Notes: a model not told the origin generated them from the sequence alone. 54,210 nt of DNA from Colimorpha sp045222795 (GCA_045222795.1 JBGUZF010000051.1:1-54210); one strand, 5' to 3'. Positions 39,456-48,564 are shown, counted from the stretch's first letter. Program-made: numbers and translations.

Positions 39456-42155
39456 TTAGCGGACGATGAGTTTCTCGACTTTGCTGAAGTTGTCGTTGGT
39501 GACGCGGACGAAGTAGGCGCCGGCGGCGACGTTGCTGAGGTCGATGACCTGCTGCTGTTCAGCATTGACGTTGGCGTTGTAGACAATGCGGCCGCTCATG
39601 TCGATGATGCTGCAGTTGACCATGCCGGTGACACCGCTGATGTTGAGCTTCACGCTGCTGGTGGCGGGGTTGGGCTGGAGGCCGAGGCTGACATTGAGGG
39701 CGGCGGGATCGATACCGATGGGCTGCCAGTTCTGGAAGGTAGCGCGGGCTTCGATGTTGTGGTTGCCACCAACGCTGGTGAAGGTGATGGCATAGTAGGT
39801 ACGGCGGAGCAGGAGCTGGCTGCTGTCGGCGTTGTAGACGTTGTAGTTGCCTTCGGAGATAACGAAGTCGTTGTAGTCCTCAGTGGGGTCGATGGTCACA
39901 CTGTCAATCATGAGGGTGCTGAGTTTGTAGGCACCTTCAGAACCTTCGGTGTACTGACCTTCGGGGATGACGTAGATGGTAGCGGCACCGCCCTGGTAGG
40001 CAATGGCATAGCTACCGCAGATGCTGTTGTACTCTTCGTTCTCAATCTCGACACCATCGCCGCAGGTGGCGTTGATGTGGAACTCGGTCAGAGACATGCG
40101 AGGTCCAACGATGGGACGGATCATGGGAGCGTATTCGCTGTTCCAGCCAGCGATGTATCCACCGGCACCCGGATCGTAGGAATAGATGTCATAGTCGTTG
40201 ATGGGGAACTGGTTGTAGCCGTTGGCGACTTCGGGATCGTCATCGTTGTAGTAGGCCACGTTGCCAGTGTTCTCATCGTTGCGGTAGACGTACTGCTGTT
40301 TGGCAACACCGAACTTACCGTCGCCGACGAGCTCGTAGCCGAGGTAGTAGCTGGTGTTGGGTTTCAGGACGGGCTGATTGAAGAACTGGAGGTTGACGGC
40401 ATTGTATTCATCGCTCGGGGCAAGACGGCCGGTGGCGAGCATGTTGACGTCGTCTTCAGTGACTTCATAGGGCTCGAGGGTGTTGAAACCAGTGGTGACA
40501 TCGTAGAGGGGCAGGTGGCTGGCGGTGTCGTGAGCTTCCCACATGAGAGGAAGAATATGGTTGCCTTCGATATCGCTAACAGCGTCGACGGTCTGGGGGA
40601 CGAGCTCCAAGCCGCGGAAGACCCAAGGATTGCCATTGGCGTCGGTGGGGATGGTGTTACCGGTGGTGTAGCGGAGCAGGACGGAGTAACCGTTGGAGCT
40701 CACGCGGGGGCAGTCGTCGGTGACATAGTTGCCATCCTCGGTGAAGCCGAAGGCGTAGAGGGAGTTGGAGGGGATGATACCATTATCCTTAGCCCAACGA
40801 TAGCCGGCGAGGGAGAGGCCTGCGTCGCCGCCGGTCTCACCAACAACCTGGTAGGAGACGGTGTCCCAAGCGATGTCGTCAGCACCGGTGGAGGTGGCGG
40901 TGGCAGCGAAAGCCTGCTGACCGAGAGTGGTCACGGGCAGACCCTGGAGGGTGTAGTTGGCGGTGGCGGTGATGTTGTTGGCACCGTAGTTGTCGGAATA
41001 CCACCAGCAGCCTACGTGCGAACCACCGAGGTCGCCAGCGGTGTAGACGGTACCGGTGGTGGGACGGTTCTGGAGCTCGCCGGTGAGGAAGCCGCGCTCG
41101 TCAACAATCCAGTAGTTGAGAACGGTGGCGTCGGGGGCGAGGCTGGTCTGCTCGGCATTGACGATGGGGGTGCTGATGCCGTTGCCATCGATGTGCTGGA
41201 GGCTGAGGTTGATGCCGGAGCGGGTGTTGGCGCCGTTGTTGACGACCTCACCGTACCAGGAGATAGGAATGCTCATACCCTGGGGCATGGTGCCATAGAA
41301 ACCATCGGCGAAGTGCTGGGCGTTGGAGAACCAACGGTTGGCGGAACCACCGACGATGCGGAAGTTATCGACTGCCCAGCAGTAACCGTAGACGGAGCCG
41401 CTGGTACCATCGGAATAGTAGCGGAGACGGACAGTGATGGTGGCCTGCGAGGCGAGCTCGAGGGGCATGGTGTAGCTGTAGTTGCCGAGGAGGTCGTCGT
41501 TGATGGCGACATCGACACCGTCGACGTTGATTTCGCGGGTCTTCCACTGACCGTTGACCTGATAGTCGATAAAGCACTGATCGTAGTAGTTGGAGTAGAC
41601 CTGCCAGAAGCGGACGTCAACGATTTCGACATCGGTAGGACGGGTAGTGGCGGGGAACTGCATGTAGGCGTTGTGGACGCCCGAGCCAGGCTGACGGTTC
41701 AGCCACATGAAGGCGAAACCATCCTGGTTCTCGATGTAGTTGGGGCCAATGTAGTTTGCAACAAAGCGGAACCATCCGCTATAGGAAGCGTAGGTGGTAC
41801 CCCAAATTGCGTTGTTCTGATCGAAGAAGGCGGCGGTGTCGGGAACACGGACCCAGCTCTGAAGATCACTGGTCTGACCGTGAGCCAGGAAGGTGGTGCC
41901 ATTGATGACCACATCGGTACCGATGGTGCCAGGGGTCACGACGGTGCCCCAATCAGTAGCCGAGAAGGTGGTGCTGAAGAGGACGGTGTCCTTGGTGAAG
42001 ATGGAAGCCTTGTAGTTGACGGGGCGCTCAACGATGTTGGGGGCACCAGTCTTGTGCAGCTTCGCTTTTTCAGCGGTCTGGCTGAAATCGCAGGTCTGGG
42101 CCGAGGCGAAGGAGGCGCACAGAGCGAGACCTAAAACCATTAAAACTTTTTTCAT
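39456..42155 (-). CDS. large T9SS type A sorting domain protein
   Basis: 899 aa. Signal peptide MKKVLMVLGLALCASFASA. An N-terminal lectin/MAM-like jelly-roll ('choice-of-anchor'-like) region is suggested by TVLFSTTFSATDWGTV, GWFRFVANYIGP and FWQVYSNYYDQCFIDYQ. The middle is unrecognised. The CTD is clear: SLGLQPNPATSSVKLNISG, CSIIDMSGRIVYNANV, and NVAAGAYFVRVTNDNFSKVEKLIVR. A secreted or surface-attached protein; binding of glycans or host/dietary proteins is possible but unproven. It has its own promoter and a bidirectional terminator. Confidence 0.88.
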   Translation of the reverse strand: MKKVLMVLGLALCASFASAQTCDFSQTAEKAKLHKTGAPNIVERPVNYKASIFTKDTVLFSTTFSATDWGTVVTPGTIGTDVVINGTTFLAHGQTSDLQSWVRVPDTAAFFDQNNAIWGTTYASYSGWFRFVANYIGPNYIENQDGFAFMWLNRQPGSGVHNAYMQFPATTRPTDVEIVDVRFWQVYSNYYDQCFIDYQVNGQWKTREINVDGVDVAINDDLLGNYSYTMPLELASQATITVRLRYYSDGTSGSVYGYCWAVDNFRIVGGSANRWFSNAQHFADGFYGTMPQGMSIPISWYGEVVNNGANTRSGINLSLQHIDGNGISTPIVNAEQTSLAPDATVLNYWIVDERGFLTGELQNRPTTGTVYTAGDLGGSHVGCWWYSDNYGANNITATANYTLQGLPVTTLGQQAFAATATSTGADDIAWDTVSYQVVGETGGDAGLSLAGYRWAKDNGIIPSNSLYAFGFTEDGNYVTDDCPRVSSNGYSVLLRYTTGNTIPTDANGNPWVFRGLELVPQTVDAVSDIEGNHILPLMWEAHDTASHLPLYDVTTGFNTLEPYEVTEDDVNMLATGRLAPSDEYNAVNLQFFNQPVLKPNTSYYLGYELVGDGKFGVAKQQYVYRNDENTGNVAYYNDDDPEVANGYNQFPINDYDIYSYDPGAGGYIAGWNSEYAPMIRPIVGPRMSLTEFHINATCGDGVEIENEEYNSICGSYAIAYQGGAATIYVIPEGQYTEGSEGAYKLSTLMIDSVTIDPTEDYNDFVISEGNYNVYNADSSQLLLRRTYYAITFTSVGGNHNIEARATFQNWQPIGIDPAALNVSLGLQPNPATSSVKLNISGVTGMVNCSIIDMSGRIVYNANVNAEQQQVIDLSNVAAGAYFVRVTNDNFSKVEKLIVR

Positions 42156-42272
42156 TGTGATTTGAATTTTGATGATTAATAAATTGTTTTCTTTCTTGTT
42201 TTTAATCTAAAGTACACTTTTACAACTTTTTCAAGCCGCAAGAGGGCATTTTTTCAGTATCGTTTTCAAATG

Positions 42273-42302
42273 CAAATATAGTCATTTTTTTTCATACGGC
42301 AA
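42273..42302 (-). promoter_or_regulatory. promoter of the 899-aa T9SS gene
   Basis: TTG (42302-42300), a 19-nt spacer and TATATTTG (42280-42273) on the minus strand. Confidence 0.7.
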
Positions 42303-42355
42303 GATTTTTTTTCGTTTTTAAGTTTTTTAACGAAACGGGGGAAGGGGGCCGGAAG

Positions 42356-42424
42356 TGAGACTTAGGTGAGACTTAGGGGTGCCTTAGGGGTGCCTTAGAG
42401 GTGCCTTAAAGGTGCCTTAGGGGT
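42356..42424. repeat. 11-bp-period array E (GGTGCCTTAGG)
   Basis: Six units; the base after TTA falls at 42365, 42376, 42387, 42398, 42409 and 42420. Units drift from GTGAGACTTAG to GGTGCCTTAGG. Confidence 0.9.
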
Positions 42425-42507
42425 GAGGGGTTGTTTTTTCGCAGGGCGGCACAATAAAACGGGGGTTGCGGCGTTTTAGGAAAAATAATATAATAGAATT
42501 AAGAGCG

Positions 42508-44151
42508 ATGAGGTATACGAGATATATAGCGATAGCGTTGGCGGCAATGCTGGCGGCCGGATGCGGAGGAGAGAAGAAGGCGAGTGTGGCCGACGGGCGG
42601 TATGTGCGCCAGCCGATAAAGGAGACGACTGAGGAGGCGCTGAAGACCGAGGGGCGGGTGATTGACGCTGTGGCGCTACAGGAGAGCGGGCGGAACGAGG
42701 AGGCGATGAAGGCCTACGCCGAGCTGACAAAAGACGAACCGCAATGCGCGGCTGCGTGGTACGGGCTCGGACGGCAGGTGATGATGAGAGGATGGACGGA
42801 CAGCGCTGTGGCTTGCCTGCGGCGTGCCGTAGGGTTTGAGGAGGGGAACAAATGGTACCTGATGGCGCTCGCCGAAGCGCAGCAGAGGCAGGGCGACGCA
42901 AAGGGACGTGTGGCCACACTGGAAAAACTGGTGGCTGCGGAGCCCAAGGTATTGGAGCATTACTACGAACTGTCGAACGCCAACATAGAGGCCGGCGACC
43001 TGGCGGCGGCTGTGGAGGCGCTGGACAGAGTGGAGCGGATGACAGGTGTGACGGAGCCGATATCGCTGCAGAAGCAGCGCCTGTGGGCGGCGGCGGGCAA
43101 GCCCGACAAAGCCTTGAAAGAGGTGGAGAAACTGGCGGCTGCAATGCCGCAGGAGAAGCGCTACCAAGCCATTGCCGCAGAGGGGTACATGAGTCAGGGG
43201 AAATACAAGAAAGCCAAGCAATACTACGACCGCATACTGGCGGCAGATCCCGAGGACGAATACATACACCTGCAACTGGCCGAATACTACAAGCAGACAG
43301 GACAAACGGCAGAGGCCGACAAAGAGATGGAGGCAGCCTTCAGGAACGGGAAACTCGACTGCAAGACAAAGATACAGCTTCTTGCCTCGTTCTACAGCAA
43401 CGACGAGTTCTACGATGCAAAGCGAGGCGTGGGCTTCCGACTGCTCGACATAATAAAAGACGACTGCGGGGACGAGCCACAATTCGCGCTGGTGTACGGC
43501 GACGCCCTGATGCGCCAGCAGCGCTATCCCGAGGCTGCGGTACAGATAGAGAAAGCCCTGCGGCAGGACAGCAGCAGGTACGAGGTATGGGAAGGGTTGC
43601 TGATATGCCTGGCCAACGACAGCCTCCGCGAAGGCGACCTTGAGAACTACGCCGCGCGTGCCGAGAGGCTTTTCCCGATGAAGACGCTGCCGTGCTATAT
43701 GCAGGCGCTGTGCGCAGTGCGTCGCGACGACTACCGCACGGCGATAGAGAAGTTGGAGAAAACCGCAAAATGGGGTTACCAGAAGGGGTACCTGGAGGCA
43801 GAATGCACGGGGCTGATGGCCGAGAGCTACTACCGCACGGAACAGTACAGCAAGGCTTGGAAGGCCTTCGACCGCTACCTGGCGCTGCAACCTAACGACT
43901 GGGGCATGATGAACAACTATGCCTACTACCTGTCGGAACAGAACCTCAACCTCGAGAAGGCGTTGGAGATGAGTCGCAGAACCATTGAGGCAGAGCCCGA
44001 CAACGCCAACAGCCTCGACACCTACGGCTGGATACTGCACCTAATGGGGCGCGACGGCGAGGCATTGCCCTACCTGCGCAAGGCCGTGAAACTCGACCCG
44101 AAAAGCGATACCCTGAAGAAGCACCTGAAAGAAGTTGAAGAACGGCAATAA
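42508..44151 (+). CDS. TPR lipoprotein
   Basis: 547 aa. Start at 42508 gives MRYTRYIAIALAAMLAAGC with lipobox LAAGC; the frame is open upstream to 42466 but without a signal sequence. At least eight TPR units follow (AWYGLGRQVMMRGW, HYYELSNANIEAGDLAAAVEAL, YMSQGKYKKAKQYYDRIL, NNYAYYLSEQ, DTYGWILHLMGRDGEALPYL). Predicted to be an envelope lipoprotein facing the periplasm. TPR protein followed by DUF4292 lipoprotein is a recurring Bacteroidota gene pair, suggesting an outer-membrane assembly role, which is inference. Confidence 0.88.
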   Translation: MRYTRYIAIALAAMLAAGCGGEKKASVADGRYVRQPIKETTEEALKTEGRVIDAVALQESGRNEEAMKAYAELTKDEPQCAAAWYGLGRQVMMRGWTDSAVACLRRAVGFEEGNKWYLMALAEAQQRQGDAKGRVATLEKLVAAEPKVLEHYYELSNANIEAGDLAAAVEALDRVERMTGVTEPISLQKQRLWAAAGKPDKALKEVEKLAAAMPQEKRYQAIAAEGYMSQGKYKKAKQYYDRILAADPEDEYIHLQLAEYYKQTGQTAEADKEMEAAFRNGKLDCKTKIQLLASFYSNDEFYDAKRGVGFRLLDIIKDDCGDEPQFALVYGDALMRQQRYPEAAVQIEKALRQDSSRYEVWEGLLICLANDSLREGDLENYAARAERLFPMKTLPCYMQALCAVRRDDYRTAIEKLEKTAKWGYQKGYLEAECTGLMAESYYRTEQYSKAWKAFDRYLALQPNDWGMMNNYAYYLSEQNLNLEKALEMSRRTIEAEPDNANSLDTYGWILHLMGRDGEALPYLRKAVKLDPKSDTLKKHLKEVEERQ

Positions 44152-44153
44152 GG

Positions 44154-44684
44154 ATGAGAAGCAGAACGACATACAGATGGTTTATGGCGATACTCGCGGC
44201 TGTGGTGCTGACGGGATGTCACGGCAGTCGCAATACTGCCGACAGCGAGGTGGCGACGGAGCCAACAGCCATTTCGCCCATGGGCGACACTACGGCGATA
44301 GCGATGCCGCCGATGTACACAGTGGTGAACTTCACGGCCACGATAGCCGGAGTGAGCACCAACGGGCAGCTGAGGATGGCCAAAGACAGCGTGATGTGGG
44401 TGTCGGTGAACAAACTCATCGAGTTGGGGCGCGCAATGGCCACGAAGGACTCGGTGTGGGTGAACGCGCCGATGTTTGACAAGCGCTTCTCGGGCAACTA
44501 CGCCGATGTGGGGCGCATGGCCAAGCGCGAGGTGACCTTCGAGGAACTGCAAGCCATTGCCCTGAGCGACGATGCCGAAGAACGGCTGCAACGAATAGCA
44601 GCACAGCTGGGCATAGAGGCGACGATACGCATTACGAGCCGCAAGACAGAACCGGCGTTGCGCTTCCCATTTCAGAAATTCTAA
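44154..44684 (+). CDS. DUF4292-like lipoprotein, short form
   Basis: 176 aa. Signal sequence with lipobox VLTGC (Cys about residue 22). The segment MYTVVNFTATIAGVSTNGQLRMAKDSVMWVSV matches the opening of DUF4292 (LolA/LolB-like) proteins. Usual family members are about 250 aa, so the second half of the barrel seems missing; the ORF ends cleanly in RFPFQKF. The gene starts 2 bases after the TPR lipoprotein stop. Family assignment rests on local motifs and synteny. Confidence 0.65.
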   Translation: MRSRTTYRWFMAILAAVVLTGCHGSRNTADSEVATEPTAISPMGDTTAIAMPPMYTVVNFTATIAGVSTNGQLRMAKDSVMWVSVNKLIELGRAMATKDSVWVNAPMFDKRFSGNYADVGRMAKREVTFEELQAIALSDDAEERLQRIAAQLGIEATIRITSRKTEPALRFPFQKF

Positions 44685-44696
44685 CCAAAGAAAGCT

Positions 44697-45425
44697 ATGA
44701 GACGCACACTGACATTGATAGCCCTGCTGAGCCTGGCCCTGACGGCACGGACACAAGCAGTCGACACAGCGGCCATGATAGTGGACCGATACCTGGAGCT
44801 GCTGGGCAACGACCGATGGCCGGCGGACAGCATGCTGGTGATGGAGACCTCGGTGACCACGCAGGGTAGCACCGACACCTTCGTGATGAAAAGGTGGTAT
44901 TTGCCGCCGCAGAGACAACGGGTGGAGGTGTGGTACGGCAAGACGTTGCAGACAGGCCTCTGCAGCAACGGCAAAGACCACTACCGCACATACAACGAAG
45001 AACGGCGGAAATGGGAGGACACCTCGTCGCTGGCTTTCTATGACATATTCTATGGCTACGACTTCCGCGGACCGCTCTACAACTGGCGCGCACAGGGAGC
45101 CGAAATCACCTACAAAGGGCCCGCGAAGGTGATGGGTCGCGACGGGATGGTAGGCGTGAAAGTGGAGTTGCCGAGGACGTACGCCCGCTACTACTTCTTC
45201 GAGCCGTCGGGCCTGATGTCGGTGATAGTGGAGACAGACGAGATAAGCGAGGAGCCCCTGCACAAGACTCCACATACCGAATGGAAAGTAATACACGAGT
45301 ACATGCCCGTGGGTAAAAGTTTGCTGCCCAGCAAGGAGAGTTTCATGCGCGAGGGAAGGCTGACGGTGATGGAGACCAAGGCGCACTTCGAGGCTGCCGA
45401 CACAACGATGTTCCACCAAGAATAG
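44697..45425 (+). CDS. LolA-like outer-membrane lipoprotein-sorting family protein
   Basis: 242 aa with a signal peptide (MRRTLTLIALLSLALTARTQA). After AAMIVDRYLELLGNDRWPADSMLVMETSVTTQG the alternating strands (MKRWYLPPQRQRVEVWYG, YNWRAQGAEITYKGP, YFFEPSGLMSVIVET) suggest the half-open LolA/LppX barrel found in this family. Periplasmic; a lipid or lipoprotein carrier role is likely but not shown. The 12-bp gap after the DUF4292 gene suggests one operon. Confidence 0.7.
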   Translation: MRRTLTLIALLSLALTARTQAVDTAAMIVDRYLELLGNDRWPADSMLVMETSVTTQGSTDTFVMKRWYLPPQRQRVEVWYGKTLQTGLCSNGKDHYRTYNEERRKWEDTSSLAFYDIFYGYDFRGPLYNWRAQGAEITYKGPAKVMGRDGMVGVKVELPRTYARYYFFEPSGLMSVIVETDEISEEPLHKTPHTEWKVIHEYMPVGKSLLPSKESFMREGRLTVMETKAHFEAADTTMFHQE

Positions 45426-45433
45426 TAGAAACG

Positions 45434-45880
45434 ATGGGCATACTGGAAAATCCTGACGAATACTATATGGAGGCTGCCCTGCGCGAAGCTCGCGCCGCCG
45501 CCGAGGAGGACGAGGTACCCATAGGAGCGGTGATAGTGGCCGGGGGCAGCATTGTCGCCCGCGCCCACAACCAGACAGAACGGCTGAACGACGTGACGGC
45601 GCACGCCGAGATGCTTGCCTTCACGGCGGCAGCGGAGCATCTTGGGGCCAAATACCTGACCGACTGCACGCTGTATGTCACCGTAGAGCCCTGCCCGATG
45701 TGCGCAGGAGCGGCGGGATGGACGCAGGTGGGTCGCATAGTGTACGGCGCCAAAGACCCCAAGCGGGGATATAGCATGCTAGGGAACGGCATGCTGCATC
45801 CCAAGACAGAGGTGACCAGCGGAGTGCTGGCCGACGAGTGCTCGGCATTGATGAAAGAATACTTCAAAAAAAAGAGATAA
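45434..45880 (+). CDS. tadA: tRNA-specific adenosine deaminase
   Basis: 148 aa. Converts A34 to inosine in tRNA-Arg(ACG). Zinc site H57-A-E59 (HAEMLAF) and C87-P-M-C90, with EVPIGAVIVAGG and the GAKDPKRGYSMLGN region characteristic of TadA rather than cytosine or guanine deaminases. Confidence 0.94.
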   Translation: MGILENPDEYYMEAALREARAAAEEDEVPIGAVIVAGGSIVARAHNQTERLNDVTAHAEMLAFTAAAEHLGAKYLTDCTLYVTVEPCPMCAGAAGWTQVGRIVYGAKDPKRGYSMLGNGMLHPKTEVTSGVLADECSALMKEYFKKKR

Positions 45881-45881
45881 T

Positions 45882-46772
45882 ATGAAACCAACATTACTTG
45901 TTCTGGCTGCGGGAATGGGCAGCCGCTATGGTGGATTGAAACAGATGGACGGAGTGGGTCCCAACGGCGAGACCATCCTCGACTACAGCGTCAACGACGC
46001 TATCCGCGCCGGCTTCGGCAAAGCGGTGTTCGTGATACGCCACTCGTTCGCCGAGGAGTTCCAGAAACACGTCAACGCCGAGCACTATGGCAACCGAATC
46101 CAGGTGGAATATGTCTACCAGGAGCTCGACAAACTCCCTGCAGGCTTCACCGTTCCTGAGGGACGCGAGAAACCCTGGGGCACCAACCACGCCATACTGA
46201 TGGCCAAGGATGTCATCCACGAGCCGTTTGCAATCATCAACGCCGACGACTTTTACGGTCGCGACGCTTTCGAAGTGATGGCGCGCCACCTTGAGACCGT
46301 AGCGGGTTGCGAAGGGAAATACTGCATGGTGGGTTACCGCCTGGAGAACACGCTGAGTGAAAACGGCACCGTGAGCCGCGGAGTGTGCGAGACCGACAAG
46401 GACGGCCTGCTCGTGGGTATGACCGAGCGCACATCGATTGGCTATTTCGATGGCAAGATTGCCTACAAGGACGCCGACGGAAGCATGCACCCCCTAGCGG
46501 CCGACGCCACGGTGAGCATGAACCTTTTCGGTTTCACGCCCGACTACTTTGCAAAGAGCGAGAAACTGTTTGTCGACTTCCTGAAGGAGCACGGCACGGA
46601 GCTGAAGTCGGAGTATTATATCCCCTTCGCCGTCAACACCTTCATCCACAACGGCACCGCCACGATGACCGTGCTGAAGACCACCGCCCAGTGGTTCGGC
46701 GTCACCTACAAGGAAGACCGCCCGATGGTCGTCGCCCGACTCGCCAAACTGCACGAGCAAGGAGTGTACTAG
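45882..46772 (+). CDS. nucleotidyltransferase (NTP_transferase fold)
   Basis: 296 aa. LLVLAAGMGSRYGGLKQMDGVG is the nucleotide-binding loop of sugar-phosphate nucleotidyltransferases, and INADDFYGRDAF holds the metal-binding Asp residues. A common Bacteroidota protein of this size that is likely to activate a sugar phosphate; the substrate is unknown. It starts one base after the tadA stop. Confidence 0.88.
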   Translation: MKPTLLVLAAGMGSRYGGLKQMDGVGPNGETILDYSVNDAIRAGFGKAVFVIRHSFAEEFQKHVNAEHYGNRIQVEYVYQELDKLPAGFTVPEGREKPWGTNHAILMAKDVIHEPFAIINADDFYGRDAFEVMARHLETVAGCEGKYCMVGYRLENTLSENGTVSRGVCETDKDGLLVGMTERTSIGYFDGKIAYKDADGSMHPLAADATVSMNLFGFTPDYFAKSEKLFVDFLKEHGTELKSEYYIPFAVNTFIHNGTATMTVLKTTAQWFGVTYKEDRPMVVARLAKLHEQGVY

Positions 46773-46890
46773 TCAGCTCGTTGACACATTATATCTCCCC
46801 GCCTGCGGCGGAAATCCTGAAAATCCTGAAAATCCAATTATATTTCTGTCGCAGGGGGTTGGGTAAATCTTTTTAAATCCCTTAAAATCT

Positions 46891-47289
46891 ATGATGTCAA
46901 CGGAATATCTTGACGCATTGTCCTACGAGATACGCGGGGCAGCGATGGATGTTTACAACTTCTTCGGTCCGGGCCTTCTGGAGTCAATCTACGAAAAAGC
47001 CATGATTGAAGAGTTGAAGATGCGGGAGATAAAGGTTGAGTCGCAGGTACCTGTAACGATAAATTACAAAGGTATACCCCTTAATTCCGACTACCGCCTT
47101 GACCTGCTAGTTGACAATACAATAATACTGGAACTGAAGTCGGTAGATGAGCTTTCAAGCATACACTATAAGCAACTGCGTTCTTATCTGAAACTGATGA
47201 ACAAGCCGTTGGGTTGGCTTATCAATTTCAATGAGGACGATTTTGCACATGGAATGATGAAAGTACCCAATCGTTTCCACTGTCAATAG
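46891..47289 (+). CDS. GxxExxY protein
   Basis: 132 aa. GLLESIY fits the name-giving G-x-x-E-x-x-Y motif, and DYRLDLLVDNTIILELKSV looks like the D-x(n)-E-x-K core of a PD-(D/E)XK nuclease-like fold. Function of the family is not established. ATG 46894 is an alternative start. It is flanked on both sides by degenerate GATTTCCAA/AAATCCTGA repeats (46810-46832 and 47307-47384), and its base composition is more AT-rich than its neighbours, which hints at transfer as a unit. Confidence 0.85.
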   Translation: MMSTEYLDALSYEIRGAAMDVYNFFGPGLLESIYEKAMIEELKMREIKVESQVPVTINYKGIPLNSDYRLDLLVDNTIILELKSVDELSSIHYKQLRSYLKLMNKPLGWLINFNEDDFAHGMMKVPNRFHCQ

Positions 47290-47306
47290 TTGTGCAAGCC
47301 AAACAG

Positions 47307-47384
47307 ATTTCATCAGATTTCCAAGATTTGCCATGACGCAGAAGAAAGAGGCAGGCGATTTCCAAGATTTCCAAGATTTCGCGA
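47307..47384. repeat. GATTTCCAA-type degenerate repeats
   Basis: CAGATTTCATCAGATTTCC, CAAGATTTGCC and GATTTCCAAGATTTCCAAG form a run that continues into the next coding sequence, where it encodes DFQDFQDF. Related AAATCCTGA copies lie before the GxxExxY gene. Confidence 0.75.
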
Positions 47385-48526
47385 AGCGGGAGACCCTTGA
47401 ATTCGCGAGGGAGCATTGCGACGATGATACCGCGCGGTTGCTGCTGAGTGCCGCGCGGTATCCTGATATAGACATGCCTGTGGCGGTGCAACAGATTGAA
47501 GGAATGCGTGCGGCAAGGGAAAAGTGGCCGTCGCTGCTGGAATGCCAAGACTACCTCTACCCTCCCCGACTCAACCGCGAGCAGTCGTCGTCGGAGGCAA
47601 CGGCGAAGTACAAAGTGGAAAGCAGAAAGTGGAGAGTTGAAAGTGTGGCCGACCTCACCGGAGGCATGGGCATAGACACTATGGCTTTTGCAAAGGTGGC
47701 CAAGTACGTCGACTATGTGGAGCGCGACCCACAACTCTGCGCCCTGATGGAGCACAACATCAAGGCATTGGGCATCGGCAATGTCACAGTACATTGCGCC
47801 GACAGCATGGAATGGTTGGCGACGGCGGGGCACTTCGACCTTATTTTCGTCGACCCGGCGCGCCGAGACAACAGAGGCCGCAAGGTGGCGGGGTTCGAGG
47901 ATTGTACGCCAAATATTTTGGAGCACATGGACCTGCTTCGCTCACACTGCCAGAGACTTATGGTCAAGGCAAGCCCGATGATTGACATCGATATGGCCTG
48001 CAGGCAATTGGGGGGCGTAGAAGAAGTGCATGTGGTGGCTGGCGAAGGCGAATGCAAGGAGGTACTGTTTGTCTGCGGCGAGCCGACAAGCGAGCCACGG
48101 ATAGTGTGTGGACGGCACTCGTTCACCCGCAGCGAAGAATCCGCCGCCGAACCAAAACTCTGCACAACCATGGGGTGTTACCTATACGAACCCGATGCGG
48201 CGATGATGAAAGCCGGTCCCTACCGCAGCATCTGCCGCTGGTACGGTATGGAGAAGCTGGGACGCAACACACACCTCTATACCTCGGACAATGTCGTCGA
48301 CGGCTTCCCTGGACGCTGCTTCAAGGTACTGCAGGAACTGAAACTCAGCAAGAAAGGAGTTACCGAAGTCATTCCCGACGGCAAGGCACATGTAGTCACA
48401 CGCAACCATCCTGTGGCCGCTGCCGACCTGCAACGGCAGCTGGGATTGAAGGAGGGCGGCGAACTGTTCGTCGTCGCCACCACCTTAGGTACCCGACTCT
48501 GCGGGTTCCTATGTTCAAGATTTTGA
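47333..48526 (+). CDS. class I SAM-dependent methyltransferase with THUMP-like C-terminal domain
   Basis: 397 aa. Motif I VADLTGGMGIDTMAFA, acidic motif II YVERDPQL, and motif IV FDLIFVDPARRD. The C-terminal part (YLYEPDAAMMKAGPYRSI, HVVTRNHPVAAADLQRQLG) resembles the THUMP-like domain of Bacteroidota RNA methyltransferase homologs. Two stretches are repeat-derived: DFQDFQDF near the start and KYKVESRKWRVES (about 92-104), a purine-rich GAAAGTGGA-like insert just before motif I. Target unknown, probably RNA. Confidence 0.85.
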   Translation: MTQKKEAGDFQDFQDFAKRETLEFAREHCDDDTARLLLSAARYPDIDMPVAVQQIEGMRAAREKWPSLLECQDYLYPPRLNREQSSSEATAKYKVESRKWRVESVADLTGGMGIDTMAFAKVAKYVDYVERDPQLCALMEHNIKALGIGNVTVHCADSMEWLATAGHFDLIFVDPARRDNRGRKVAGFEDCTPNILEHMDLLRSHCQRLMVKASPMIDIDMACRQLGGVEEVHVVAGEGECKEVLFVCGEPTSEPRIVCGRHSFTRSEESAAEPKLCTTMGCYLYEPDAAMMKAGPYRSICRWYGMEKLGRNTHLYTSDNVVDGFPGRCFKVLQELKLSKKGVTEVIPDGKAHVVTRNHPVAAADLQRQLGLKEGGELFVVATTLGTRLCGFLCSRF

Positions 48527-48533
48527 AAAAAAA

Positions 48534-48564
48534 TTTGCCAGTTAAAAAAATGTTCGTAACTTTG
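48534..48564 (+). promoter_or_regulatory. promoter of rplM-rpsI
   Basis: TTTG (48534-48537), a 19-nt spacer and TAACTTTG (48557-48564). Confidence 0.75.

Larger units (their letters stand above)
42156..42507. other. divergent spacer with an 11-bp-period array
   Basis: 352 bp between the T9SS gene and the TPR lipoprotein gene. Contents: the minus-strand promoter above, a G-rich stretch, the 11-bp array at 42356-42424, and an AT-rich 42480-42500 segment that may hold the plus-strand promoter (no consensus match seen). Confidence 0.7.

Noticed and set aside
39759..42134. 791-codon open frame antisense to the large T9SS gene
   Set aside because: Composition of Val/Gly/Glu runs typical of antisense translation; the minus strand has a signal peptide, CTD, promoter and terminator.
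47307..47384. CRISPR-like or transposon end repeats near the GxxExxY gene
   Set aside because: Units are 9-10 bp, directly adjacent and degenerate, without spacers, inverted ends or a transposase.
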